From Elgaria multicarinata webbii (lineage: Eukaryota; Chordata; Lepidosauria; Squamata; Anguidae): a stretch of 64,000 bases of DNA. The DNA is taken from NCBI RefSeq assembly GCF_023053635.1, contig NC_086188.1, forward strand, positions 2,683,001 through 2,747,000, in the 5' to 3' direction. Positions 54,702 to 64,000 of the stretch are shown one piece after another. The notes under the pieces were generated by a model. That model did no database searches. It worked only from the letters and a program-made list of their open reading frames with translations, and was not told the origin of the DNA. Every line of letters starts with the position of its first letter. Within the stretch, counting starts at the first letter, position 1. Both the position numbers and the translations under genes were made by a program.

Positions 54702-57700
54702 GTAATTGCTGATTTATTTATTACATTTATATACCGCCTCATTATTATTATTATTATTATTTATTTATTTATATAGCACCATCAGTGTACATGGTGCTGT
54801 ACAGAGTAGAACAATAAAATAGCAAAACCCTGCCGCATGGGCTTACATTCTAATAAAATCATAATAAAACAATAAGAAGGGGAAGAGAATGCACCAAACA
54901 GGCACAGGGTAGAGTAAAACTAACAGTTTAAAAGTAAGATCCGAAGCTCCCTGGGCGGTTTACAAAAGTAAACATTTAAAAAGTATACAAAATTTAAAAA
55001 CCATCAGAAACGTAAAAACAACAGTTCTGGGGGCCATTTAGAAAACAAACTTAGCATTGCTAAATGCTGTTAAATGCCTGGGAGAAGAGAAATGTCTTGA
55101 CCTGGTGCCTGAAAGATAACAGTATTGGCACCAGGCGAGCCTCATTGGGGAGATCATTCCACAGTTGGGGGGCCACCACCGAAAAGACTCTCTCCCTTGT
55201 CATCCTCCGAGCTTCCTTTGGAGTAGGCACTCGGAGGAGGACCTTAGATGTTGAGCACAGTGTACGGGTTGGTTCATGTTGGGAGAGGCGTTCCGTCAGG
55301 TATTGTGGTCCCAAGCCGTGTAGGGCTTTATGGGTTAAAACCAGAACCTTGAATTGGGCTTGGAAACGTATAGGCAGCCAATGCAAGCGGGCCAGAATCG
55401 GTGTTATATGCTAAAACCTCCCTGTACCAGCTATCAATCTGGCCGCTGCATTTTGCACAAGCTGCAGCTTCCGAACCGTCTTCAAAGACTGCCCCGCGTA
55501 GAGGGCACTGCAGTAATCTAATTTGGAGGTTACCAGAGTATGGACAATTGAAGCTAGGTTATCCCTGTGCCGCTTCTCCACCTTTATGCAGTAAAGAGGG
55601 CCAATAGGTGATGTTACAGGATAACTGCTGCTGGATTAGATTTGACTTTTTTTCTGGGTGTTAAAAGGAAGAGAGAACTAAAAGCGTTGGGAATACAGTG
55701 ATCTTGGGAACATAGGAAGCTGCCATCCATTAAGACAGGCTATTTATCCATCTAGTCTTGACTATTTTTAGTGATTTATTTGATTGATACACTGCCCAGA
55801 TAAAATTCAATAAAACCATCACTAAAACAGATCAAACAAGTTCCTATACTCCAAAACCCTCTACAAATAAATACTGGCACCTGAATGGCAACTGTGTTCC
55901 GTAGCCTGTAGTTTGTCTATGAGTGTGAGGATATGATTGTTGTTTTAAAAAATAAAATTTCACACATCTTGTAGGTGGAAAGTTTCTTATGAGCGCCTCC
56001 AAATTAGCTTCTCATTACATCCTTAAGAGCTTTTGTTCTTTCCCTGTGCAGACATACATTGGGACTCTCCTGGTTTCTGTGAATCCATACAAGGAACTGG
56101 ACATCTATACGGTTAAGCAGATGGAGCAATATAAAGGAGTCAACTTCTTTGAACTGCCACCACACATGTAAGCCGCAAGCCAATGTCCTTCGTTGCGTTC
56201 AGTTGCACGTCTCCTCCCAGCCCTGGTTTGTTTTGCTTTTGTTAAAAAACTAAAAGAGATTTAAAATGGAAAATCATTCTATTGCCATACTAGGTTTTTG
56301 CAGTTGGCTCCCAGCAAAGTGGCATGTTCCCTCTTCCCAACTGTAAAACTTGTGGTCTAAAATTCACCTACCCAGGAGGTAATGATGTTAGCAATTTCAG
56401 GTTTTGAAGGTATTACTATTTTTTATTTCATAGAATCATAGAATCATGGAATAGCAGAGTTGGAAGGGGCCTACAAGGCCATCGAGTCCAACCCCCTGCT
56501 CAATGCAGGAATCCACCCTAAAACATCCCTGACAGATGGTTGTCCAGCTGCCTCTTGAATGCCTCACTCTAAGCCATCCAATAACTGCAGCTCTCTGGGC
56601 AGTTGACAACAATTCACAAAAGTATGACATGATTTAATGTAATGTGAGGACACTTTCAGTGTGTACCTGTCAAGTAGGTGTGTGTTTTTATGTGCATGTG
56701 TGTATGTATGCAATATCTTCTCCAGTTACGCCATAGCTGACAACGCCTACCGGATCATGTGCACGGAATACAATAACCACTTCATCCTGATCTCTGGGGA
56801 GAGCGGAGCTGGGAAGACCGAAGCCTCCAAGAAAATACTTCAGTACTTTGCAATGACCTGTCCCACCACAGAGCAGTTGCAGATCGTCCGGGATCGTCTG
56901 CTTCTCTCCAATCCTGTCCTGGAGGTAAAGGAAACGTAGCCCAGTATTGTCGATGCTGACTGGTCGCAATGGATTGTGAAGTACCTCAGAACGGCCTTGT
57001 TTGTTTTTTTGTACCAATTTTCGATTTCAGTGGTTTTTTAAAAAAATATTTTATTACAAGATAAAAATATATTTTCAGTTACTTCTACAAAGCACGATTA
57101 CAGTCATTAAAAATGCTAAAAGGTTTTAACAGTAAAGCATTATCTTATCTATATATCTATAGATATATCTATCTATCTTTTATATATCTATCTTACCTGA
57201 TTTAGTTTCAACCTCATTGGATAGTAGCAATGGTAAAGGAGAAATTAGTTATGTAGAGGTTTAATTCAGTCAATGGAATCTTTAACGTAGTTTACGAAAG
57301 GGGACCATATTGCTTCAAAAGGATCATGTCTCCGTTGCCCCGACAAGACCCTACGGTGGTACGTTAACTTTTCAGAACAGGCTATGCCCCATACTTTCCT
57401 CTTCCAGCCATTTAACGTGAGTCCCTTTGAATCTTCCCAATGCTCAGCAATTTCTAGGTGCACTGCCGTTAGTAAGATAGTTACAAGTTCTTTATGGATA
57501 AGTGATGGGTTTAAAACATTTGGCAGGGACAGCAGAGCCAGACTCGGTTCTGGCAGAATTGTCTGACCAGTGGCATCTGAAGTTGTCTTGAAGACAGTCT
57601 TCCATAAGTGTTTTAGAAGGTTGCAGTGTTAATTGCTGCGACCATAAAGCATAAGAAATAAAAATTAACTTCCATAATTACCTCATTCTGTAAAATGAAG

Positions 57701-60700
57701 CCATGTCATCATGATAACAATCAGCTACCTTTCTAGCAGAGTATAACAAGTTCAACGCAAGGCAGGGATGTCCAGATTTTGTGAATTCTGATCCACGGAT
57801 TTTGCATTGTTGCTCATTCCGGCGTCAGGCAGATTCACATTTTTTAAAAAATCCGTTATGCAGAAAAATGCCCACATAATTCCATAAGGGGGTTCACAAC
57901 AATTTACATAATTTACGTTAATACGTAACATTTAGCGTTCTGTCCCCCATCCCGTTCACCTTTTCCCCACATATATTTTCCAGTCTCATCAGAAACTTGC
58001 GTATTTTCCTACGAATATATTTGTGTAAATTTTGAGAAAATAAAAGGTATTTTCCTATTTCTGTGATTGTGCTATTCTGCTAAAGCAGCCATCCTCAACC
58101 TGGGGCGCTCCAGATGTGTTGGACTGCATCTCCCAGAATGCCCCAGTCAGCTGGCTGGGGCATTCTGGTAGTTGTAGTCCAACACATCTGGAGCGCCCCA
58201 GGTTGAGGAAGGCTGTGCTAAAACATAGCGCTACCAAGTGGTTATATAGCAGAAAAGCTCTTTGTGTAGAGCTAAGATCTTAATTCTGCAGCCAAACTGA
58301 AAGCAGATGCAACCGTGAACAGGCTTGTGTAGAAAACCTTATTGTTGTTCTGGTGTGTTTTTCATTTTGTTTTTGTTTAATCTGCAGGCTTTTGGAAATG
58401 CAAAAACTTTACGGAATGACAACTCGAGCAGGTTTGGAAAGTACATGGACATCCAGTTTGATTTTAAGGTAAAACAAATTGCATCAGTACATATTTATTT
58501 ATTTATTTTAAAAAGTGGGGAGCTTTTAATTTGAAGTTAAAAAGATTTGCCATGGTCTCTCAGAAATAATCTATCTGTTACATTGTATATTCTGCCTTTC
58601 GTCAGCGGAAGTCAGAGGGGCTGGTACTAACATTCAAAGCCTTAACGCAGCGGTTCTCAACCTGTGGGTCGGGACCCCTTTGGGGGTCGAATGACCCTTT
58701 CACAGGGGTCGTCTAAGACCATCGGAAAACACATATTTCCGATGGTCTTAGGAAACTGTATTGACTGAACTATGTCATGTATCATCTTTTGTATTATTAA
58801 AGCTATCGTTATGTATTATTTTCATTAGCAAACCATCCCATGACAATGGATCGTGTAGAGAAGAACGAAAATAATTTTATGGTTGGGGGTCACCACAACA
58901 TGAGGAACTGTATTAAAGGGTTGCAGCATTAGGAAGGTTGAGAACCACTGCCTTAACGGTTTGGGGCCAGGTTATTTGAAGGAACGCCTCCTCCCATATG
59001 TGCCTGCCTAGACCTTAAGATCATCCACAGGGGTCCTTCTCCGTGAGCCCCTGCCGAAGGAAGTGAGGAGGAGGGCCTTCTCTGTTGTGGCACCCCGGTT
59101 GTGGAATGAGCTCCCCAGAGAGGTTCGCTTGGCGCCTACACTGTATTCCTTCCGTCGCCAGCTGAAGACCATTTTTATTTTCTCAGTATTTTAACACCTA
59201 TTAAATTTTAAACTTTGCTGTTTTAATTCCATATTTTAACCTATATCAATTTTTGCTATGTGGTTTTATCCTGGTTGTGCTTTTTATATTTTGTATTTGT
59301 GTTTTTAGATAGTTGGTTGTTTTTATGCTCTTCATGATTTTAATTTTTGTGAACCGCCCAGACTGCTTCGGCTATTGGGCGGTATAAAAATGTAATAAAT
59401 AAATACATGGTCCTCCATGGGTTTGATCCTCTCAGTAGTGCTGTGAGGTAGGGCTAGATTGACAGATAATGCCTGGCCCAAAGTCTCCCAGTAAACTTCA
59501 TGGCTGAGTGGGGAGTGGGAGACTTGGTGATGTAGGGAAGGGCGGGTGGCCCTCTGGGGACCCCCAGAGGGCCAGATGCAGTTTAACACCCCCACTTTAC
59601 ACATTCCTTTCTTGGGGTGTGTGTTTCTCTTCTCAGGGAGCTCCCGTTGGTGGGCACATCCTCAGCTACCTGATAGAGAAATCTCGCGTCGTTCACCAGA
59701 ATCCCGGGGAACGGAACTTCCACATCTTCTACCAGTTGCTGGAAGGCGGGGAAGAAGACCTTCTTCATAGACTTGGCCTGGAACGCAGACCTCAGAAGTA
59801 CATGTACCTAGTACAGGTTGTGTGTGTCTACTTGTGCCTGCTCTTACCACCCTGATCTATAGGCCCATATCTCCCAAGCCTATGGTGGCAGCTGAAGCGT
59901 ACGATCCTGAGTTATAACTTTGAGGCCTACTTTATTCTTGCGCTCCCTAAAAGCTTGCATTCCCAGCCCTCAGAGTAGCAGCCCCACCCCTGTGGGTTTT
60001 GCAAATGTCTCCATTCTGATTTGGAAGGAACCAAACCCAGACCAAGGACTTAGGTAGAGAGACCAGGGGCAGGCAGTCACTCTTGCACATAGGTGAATCT
60101 CTCTGCATAAAGGGTGACTCAGTCAAGTCTAAAATCATAGAATTTTGGAGGTCATCTAATCCAACCCTTTGCTCAGCGTAGGAATTTGCCACCAAAGCAT
60201 CAAAAGGCTTCATCCCACATACCTGTTTCCCTCTAATTATCCCCTACAGCACAAAGCTGTCGTTGTTGCTAGCTAAATCACACCCCGGGTGGCAGCGCTC
60301 CTAAGATCCTTTGCATACCAGGAAAGGGGTTTAAGTGGGGAAATGTAAAAACAATCAAAAAATCAACGGATAATCCAATCTGATTCAAATTTGGTATGCT
60401 TAAAGCTCTCCTTAATATCTATTACTGTGCCAATTTTGATGTCTTTATCTTTAAAACTTATGCAGATATAAGCATTTGTTTAATTTGAAGCTTAAAAGTA
60501 TCAAATCCTGCTCCTGCACCCCCAGTGGCTGCTTGGAAAACAACAAATGATTCGCTCCAAAACTAGTAGCAAAGTAGGTCAGTTCTTTTGGCTTTGTAGC
60601 ACAATTAAAGCAGGACGCATGGGAGTACTTCACGGTCAAAGCAGATTATAAACTGGGAAATTTCAGAGTCCTTTGCACACAATTCACAGTGATTGCACAG

Positions 60701-63652
60701 TATAACGCTGGTATGATAAAGCTATCAGTCAGATGGCCACCTGGCCTCTGCTTAAATAGTTCTAGCAGATACGGCCATGGCTACCAGTTTAGATGTCTCT
60801 CTCAGGAGATTAGAGAATTTATTGGAGAATATGGCTTTCTATGGCTACTTGTCACGAACTATTTATTTGTTGTTTTAGAACATGTATATGCTGCTCTTCC
60901 ACTGTAAATAAAAACCCCAAACACTCAAGGTGTCTCACATCAAATTTGAAACAAAATATACAACGCTTTAACATAACCCAGGTTGGTAACGGCTTATCGC
61001 TAGCCTATTACACCTATGTTGAAGGAACTGAGCCAGTGGCCTCTATCCTGCTGGGCCACGTTTAAGGTTTTGGTAGTTATTTACAAAGCCCTAAACAATC
61101 TGGGACTAGGATATTTAAGGGGTCACCTGACCCCACACCTGTCCGTTTGATGGCTGGGCTCATCAGGGGATGCCCTCCAGGTGATGCCCATGTTTTCAGA
61201 AGTCCAGTCCAGGGCGGCTCAGAATAGGGCCTTTACAATCGTAGCGCCCATTCCCTGGAATCTTGCGACCGCTACAAATTAGACTGATGCCAACCCTTTC
61301 AGGGCCAACTGAAGACAGAATTTTCCCAACAAGCATTCCTTTTTCTTCCATAAACAGTAATACCGTACAGTATGAATTACAGTTTAAACTGTGTTGTTTT
61401 GTCCATTGCGTAGACATTTAATGTATGCGATTCTTAAATATTGTCGAATAAATAGGATAGAATAGAATAGAAACAATATGTAGCCACGTGCAATAATTTC
61501 CAGGCTCAGAGGCAGTATGCCTCTCAATACCAGTTGCTGGGGAGCATGGGCAGGCAGGCGGGAGGGTGCTGTTGCGCTCCTCTCTTGCTTGTGGGCTTCG
61601 TGTCGGGGAACCTGCTTGGCCATTGTAGGAACAGGATGTGGAAGGAGAGAGGCCTTTGGTCCGGTCCAGCAGGGCAGCTCTTGTATACCTGTGTCATTGT
61701 ATCTCCAAGCCCTACCCTATTGATAATTACCAAATTTACTGTATTTTATTTCATTTTTTATCCAGCCTTTTCTCCAAAAAAAGAAAAAGCTCAAGATGGC
61801 CCATTTTATTTTTGCCTAGTGAGCATTACAGCTGAGTGGGGGATTCGAACCCAACTCTCGCCAACCAAAGTCCCCCCCACTCTGCCATCTTTGCCACTTT
61901 GATGATGCAAAAGCCTTTCATGTCATTCCCATCTCCTGCCACAGGGGTGCTGTGCCAAAGTGCCTTCCATTAATGACAGGAGCGACTGGAGAATGGTCCA
62001 CAAAGCGTTCACCGTCATTGACTTTACGGCGAGAGATATTGAGGTACAAATAAGATTGGAGAGGTGGAGGGGAACTGAGGGCCATGTTGGACTGGAGGTG
62101 GGTCCCTGCTTGATGAAGGGAACTGCTAGAAGCCCTGTAGAAGTCAGCAAGCTCTTTCTTAGGAGGGTTAGACCTTTTCTACACGAGGCATTTGTTGTGT
62201 GTCTGTGATTCCTCACTCACGGTAGTTTGCGGGTGCTTTAGACGATGCCGCCATTCTCCAGGGCTTCTCCTGTGCTTTCCAAGTATTTTCGTGTCATTGC
62301 TTTTTAAAATTGGTATTTTGGGGAATGGTGGAATGAAACGTGCTAATATAGCTGCTCAATTCTGCTATACTACAGCGCCACCTAGACTTTATGTAGCGGA
62401 ACACATAGAAAGGCAGAGAATGAATTTGGAATCAGAAGCCACTGTAAAGTGGCGGGTTAAAAGCATCATTGAGAAAACTCCTTCATGTGCTGCCCTCTGC
62501 TGAGTTGGATGGCTGGTTTTGGTGAGCCCATTATGGTCCGCTGTGACAGGCTTGGGGTTGTGAAGCCTCAAGCAGGACTCTCTGACTTTAAGGTATTGCT
62601 ACCAAACATTGTTTAACCAAAGATGCCAGGGTTGAACCTGGATCCTTATTCCTCCACTGAGATATGAACCTGAATATTATCCCCAAACACTTGTGGTTAG
62701 GAATGGATGCATAAGGCCAAGAACCTATGAATACGTATTTGGGAGAATGTCTCTTAGCAAAACTTACTGCTGAGTAAACACGCATGGGCTAAATCAGGAA
62801 TGTTGAACTTCTTTCAGCATTAGGGCTGAATTTCATTTTGGAAAAGCTCTTCAGGGCCACAGGGTCTGAACCGCTTTCAGCATCCTGGTGGTTCCACATG
62901 GACTTATGGCCTGATTAGAGTCCACCAGAGAAGAGCCTTCAGTGTGGTGGCCCCCTTCCTATGGAATTCCCTGCCATTGGAGGTCAGGCGGATGCCAAAG
63001 TTGCTTTGCTTCCGGCGCCTCCTGAAAACCTCGTTCTTTCTGGAAGCTTTCCTTGAGTGACTGGCTGTGGTTATACCAGAACTCTGGCGTTATCAGAACT
63101 CTGTTTTTTCCCCAAAATAGTAATTTTAATATTGTGTTTTTATTATTTTATTATATTTGTTGTTCACTGCTCTGAAATCTTCTTGATGTGGAGCACTATA
63201 TGAATGAATGAATGAATGAATGAGGGATGGGTCCCAAAATACCAAAAATCCCAGCCTATTTTTCCTTAAAGCTCTTACTGTTAGGAGAAGCATTTCAACC
63301 TTTTAGAAGGGGGAAAAGATGCACAAAAGCCAGGAGAACCCCCAAATGGTTGAGGGAAAGCAGGTGGGACCAAGGGTATGACTGTCTGGGTAACAGAGAG
63401 GGGTCCCATGCAAGCCTGATTTGGCCCCCAAAGTTGAGGGTCTGGACCCCTGATGTGTACAGTAACACCTACTGCGTCCTGTCTTCCCCAGCGGGCAACT
63501 CTTGATTTTACAGTCCTCTTTGTCTCTTTCCTCCACAGAACCTGTTTGGCATCATTGCAAGCGTCTTGCACCTGGGCAACATCCAGTTTGAGGAGGATAG
63601 CAACGGCCATGCCATCATCACCAGAGGCACCCAGATCAAGTGGATCTCAAAG
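54576..63652 (+). CDS. MYO1H: MYO1H, first seven coding exons (partial gene)
   Basis: Unconventional class I myosin MYO1H, an actin-based motor that links membranes to actin through its tail. Coding exons: 54576-54701, 56052-56167, 56726-56924, 58388-58468, 59637-59816, 61945-62043, 63539-63652; together 915 bp, residues 1-305 in one frame. It opens [20 protein letters not shown]. The P-loop GESGAGKT is at 105-112 and switch [10 protein letters not shown] at 157-165. [15 protein letters not shown] follows, and the visible part ends [20 protein letters not shown] + KWISK. Switch II, the actin-binding region, IQ motifs and tail lie off the right edge. The start is the first ATG after an excellent acceptor and matches the family N-terminus; an untranslated exon upstream is implied. 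The divergent neighbour is FOXN4, as in human. Confidence 0.96.
54712..55565 (-). repeat. L2/CR1-group LINE in MYO1H intron 1, split by another repeat
   Basis: The tail starts at 54712 (TTTATTTATTACATTTATAT) and resumes at 54940 (CCGAAGCTCCCTGGGCGGTT). The - strand frame reads [38 protein letters not shown] and [20 protein letters not shown]. Interrupted at about 54738-54940 by a second repeat. Confidence 0.9.
54738..54940 (-). repeat. Repeat nested inside the LINE tail
   Basis: After an (ATT)n run, TATATAGCACCATCAGTGTA, CATGGTGCTGTACAGAGTAG and GGGCTTACATTCTAATAAAA. The same sequence is nested in a LINE at 42450-42715. The poly-AT start and internal blocks suggest a LINE or SINE 3' end inserted in the - orientation. 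Confidence 0.65.
56052..56167 (+). CDS. MYO1H: MYO1H coding exon 2
   Basis: Residues 43-80 plus two bases: [20 protein letters not shown] then [18 protein letters not shown]. Acceptor TGTGCAG, donor GTAAGC. The [11 protein letters not shown] block is the typical N-terminal motor motif. Confidence 0.96.
56430..56572 (-). repeat. CR1 3' tip in MYO1H intron 2
   Basis: TAGAATCATAGAATCATGGA, GAAGGGGCCTACAAGGCCAT and CTGCCTCTTGAATGCCTC. Confidence 0.88.
56726..56924 (+). CDS. MYO1H: MYO1H coding exon 3: ATP-binding P-loop
   Basis: Residues 82-147. [20 protein letters not shown] leads to [19 protein letters not shown], the nucleotide-binding P-loop. Acceptor TCTCCAG, donor GTAAAG. Thirteen bases after the exon end a SINE remnant begins. 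Confidence 0.97.
56938..56980 (-). repeat. SINE remnant next to a splice donor
   Basis: CCCAGTATTGTCGATGCTGA and CTGGTCGCAATGG match the 3' half of the tRNA-headed SINE (compare ATTATCGACGCTGGCTGGCA at 51243). Confidence 0.55.
57200..57640 (-). repeat. L1-type LINE ORF2 C-terminus in MYO1H intron 3
   Basis: The - strand frame (57463-57266) reads [40 protein letters not shown] and [15 protein letters not shown], the pattern of the L1 ORF2 end (aiA-HWk...L..W...vw...a..EKLTy...). Diverged and 5'-truncated. Confidence 0.7.
58086..58215. mobile_element. 130-bp near-perfect palindromic hAT-type element
   Basis: Starts CAGCCATCCTCAACCTGGGG and ends with the inverted CCCCAGGTTGAGGAAGGCTG; the arms pair for about 60 bp. 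Flanks TGCTAAAG (58078-58085) and TGCTAAAA (58216-58223) form an 8-bp duplication with one mismatch. It lies in MYO1H intron 3, upstream of exon 4. Confidence 0.88.
58388..58468 (+). CDS. MYO1H: MYO1H coding exon 4: switch I
   Basis: Residues 148-174, phase 0: [18 protein letters not shown] then [18 protein letters not shown] is switch I. Acceptor CTGCAG, donor GTAAAA. Confidence 0.97.
58623..59405 (+). repeat. L2/CR1-group LINE in MYO1H intron 4, split by a hAT element
   Basis: The ORF end resumes after the nested element as GGTTTGGGGCCAGGTTATTT (compare GLGPGYL), with CCCCTGCCGAAGGAAGTGAG and TGTGGAATGAGCTCCCCAGA. It ends in GTGAACCGCCCAGACTGC and an (AATA)n tail at about 59405. Confidence 0.9.
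58648..58950. mobile_element. SPIN/OC1-like hAT-Charlie non-autonomous element
   Basis: Starts CAGCGGTTCTCAACCTGTGG and ends with the inverted AAGGTTGAGAACCACTG. The interior has GTCGAATGACCCTTTCACAG, AGACCATCGGAAAACACATA and ATTTTATGGTTGGGGGTCAC, which I recall from the SPIN / OposCharlie group of hAT transposons. A perfect 8-bp duplication, CCTTAACG, lies at 58640-58647 and 58951-58958. It interrupts a LINE. No transposase frame. Confidence 0.9.
59420..59530 (-). repeat. MIR-like SINE fragment
   Basis: The - strand reads CAGCCATGAAGTTTACTGGG, GAGACTTTGGGCCAGGCATT and TAGCCCTACCTCACAGC, the CORE-type middle of the MIR-like SINE at 19700. It lies about 105 bp before MYO1H exon 5. Confidence 0.6.
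59637..59816 (+). CDS. MYO1H: MYO1H coding exon 5
   Basis: Residues 175-234, phase 0: [38 protein letters not shown], ending YMYLVQ. Acceptor TTCTCAG. The donor is GTTGTG, weaker than usual, but the next exon starts with the expected GxCAK block in the right phase. Confidence 0.94.
59817..61035 (+). other. MYO1H intron 5, mostly unclassified
   Basis: Contains a diverged CR1 tip at about 60130-60200 (- strand, AAATCATAGAATTTTGGAG). The remainder is unclassified. Confidence 0.45.
61040..61465 (+). repeat. Diverged LINE 3' end in MYO1H intron 5
   Basis: GCCACGTTTAAGGTTTTGGT (FKVLV), TTACAAAGCCCTAAACAATC (YKALNN), GGATATTTAAGGGGTCACC and a tail with GAATAAATAGGATAGAATAG. Older than the other LINE copies. 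Confidence 0.65.
61945..62043 (+). CDS. MYO1H: MYO1H coding exon 6
   Basis: Residues 235-267: [20 protein letters not shown] then [13 protein letters not shown]. Acceptor GCCACAG, donor GTACAA. It matches the loop after the YL-Q block of class I myosins. Confidence 0.95.
62044..62915 (+). other. MYO1H intron 6, nothing recognised
   Basis: First part of the intron after exon 6. A short diverged repeat may lie at 62760-62785 (GCTGAGTAAACACGCATGGG). No other element was recognised. Confidence 0.45.
62921..63222 (+). repeat. L2-like LINE 3' end with (GAAT)n tail
   Basis: GAGCCTTCAGTGTGGTGGCC and CTATGGAATTCCCTGCCATT encode an [16 protein letters not shown]-type block. The 3' end TATATGAATGAATGAATG is the short tandem tail typical of L2. 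Confidence 0.8.
63539..63652 (+). CDS. MYO1H: MYO1H coding exon 7
   Basis: Residues 268-305: [20 protein letters not shown] then [18 protein letters not shown]. Acceptor CTCCACAG, donor GTACCC. [14 protein letters not shown] is a core motor motif. Later exons are beyond the window. Confidence 0.97.
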
Positions 63653-63919
63653 GTACCCGTCCTGGGTGGTGGGAGCTGACAGCAGCAGTGTCTCTTGATG
63701 TCATTTAAAGGAAAACCACCCCAGGACAAACACACAGTTCTGTTGCTGAGAGAGCCGACTCCGCCCTACAACCAGTCCTTCCCTGCGACTGCGGTTTCTG
63801 GCTGCTGTTTCGCCAGCCTTGATCGCTGTTTCCCCTCCCCAGACGTGGCAATTGCTAGCAAAGGTCTTGCCACCATTACACACTGCCTCGGTAGCATCCT
63901 GATTAAACTACTGTCACTA
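63653..63919 (+). other. MYO1H intron 7 (partial), nothing recognised
   Basis: Sequence after exon 7; no exon or element. Confidence 0.45.
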
Positions 63920-64000
63920 CATGCTTTATCTGGGGCTGTTTTAAAGAGGGTCCAGAAATTTCAGTTGGCCCCACCACCGATAAGGCCTTCTCCTCCACAT
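63920..64000 (-). repeat. Start of an antisense LINE fragment at the window edge
   Basis: CCACCACCGATAAGGCCTTC is the complement of a GEGLIGGG/AFSVV-like LINE block seen in other copies; it runs off the right edge. Confidence 0.4.

Noticed and set aside
1-64000. Endogenous retrovirus, other LTR element or Polinton
   Set aside because: I looked for paired long terminal repeats, primer-binding sites and gag/pol/env or capsid-like frames and recognised none. All reverse-transcriptase fragments seen belong to LINEs.
1-64000. tRNA genes or CRISPR-like arrays
   Set aside because: The tRNA-like boxes found belong to SINE heads with SINE bodies attached. The tandem arrays have no unique spacers and the DNA is vertebrate.

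Overview
The window is vertebrate nuclear DNA, most likely from a squamate reptile (a lizard or snake). The coding exons match a tetrapod gene order, and the repeats match a squamate: a BovB (RTE) LINE 3' end, CR1 3' ends with their short terminal repeats, many fragments of an L2/CR1-group LINE, an L1 ORF2 tail, tRNA-headed SINEs, and many short palindromic hAT-type DNA transposons, one of them SPIN/OC1-like. No bacterial genes, RNA genes, CRISPR arrays or retroviruses were recognised.

Layout. (1) 1-1310: last exon (837-963, + strand) and 3' UTR of ACACB, the mitochondrial-type acetyl-CoA carboxylase. (2) 5247-20198: all nine coding exons of FOXN4 on the - strand. The intron-exon joins close in frame and give a 507-residue protein. 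The forkhead domain is split over three exons. The introns hold a BovB fragment, L2/CR1-type LINEs, a CR1, a 29-bp minisatellite and a palindromic hAT element. (3) 21.2-24.1 kb: a GC-rich block that probably holds the FOXN4 promoter and untranslated first exon, with a 38-bp tandem array that has a 113-bp higher-order period. (4) 24.1-54.5 kb: about 30 kb between FOXN4 and MYO1H with no recognisable gene. It is a dense patchwork of LINE, SINE and DNA-transposon relics, with a few unique stretches that could hold regulatory elements. (5) 54540-63652: the first seven coding exons of MYO1H (+ strand), residues 1-305 of the myosin motor domain including the P-loop and switch I. The gene runs off the right edge.

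The three genes keep the order and orientation ACACB (+), FOXN4 (-), MYO1H (+) known from the human 12q24 region. This supports calling the carboxylase exon ACACB rather than ACACA. They are not an operon. ACACB and FOXN4 converge; FOXN4 and MYO1H diverge and share the intergenic domain. I found no clearly new gene system. The parts most worth a second look are the mobile elements: a three-copy palindromic hAT family with matching 8-bp target duplications, a SPIN/OC1-like element nested in a LINE with a perfect 8-bp duplication, a TA-flanked terminal-inverted-repeat element, and LINE or SINE insertions lying within about 15 bp of MYO1H splice donors.
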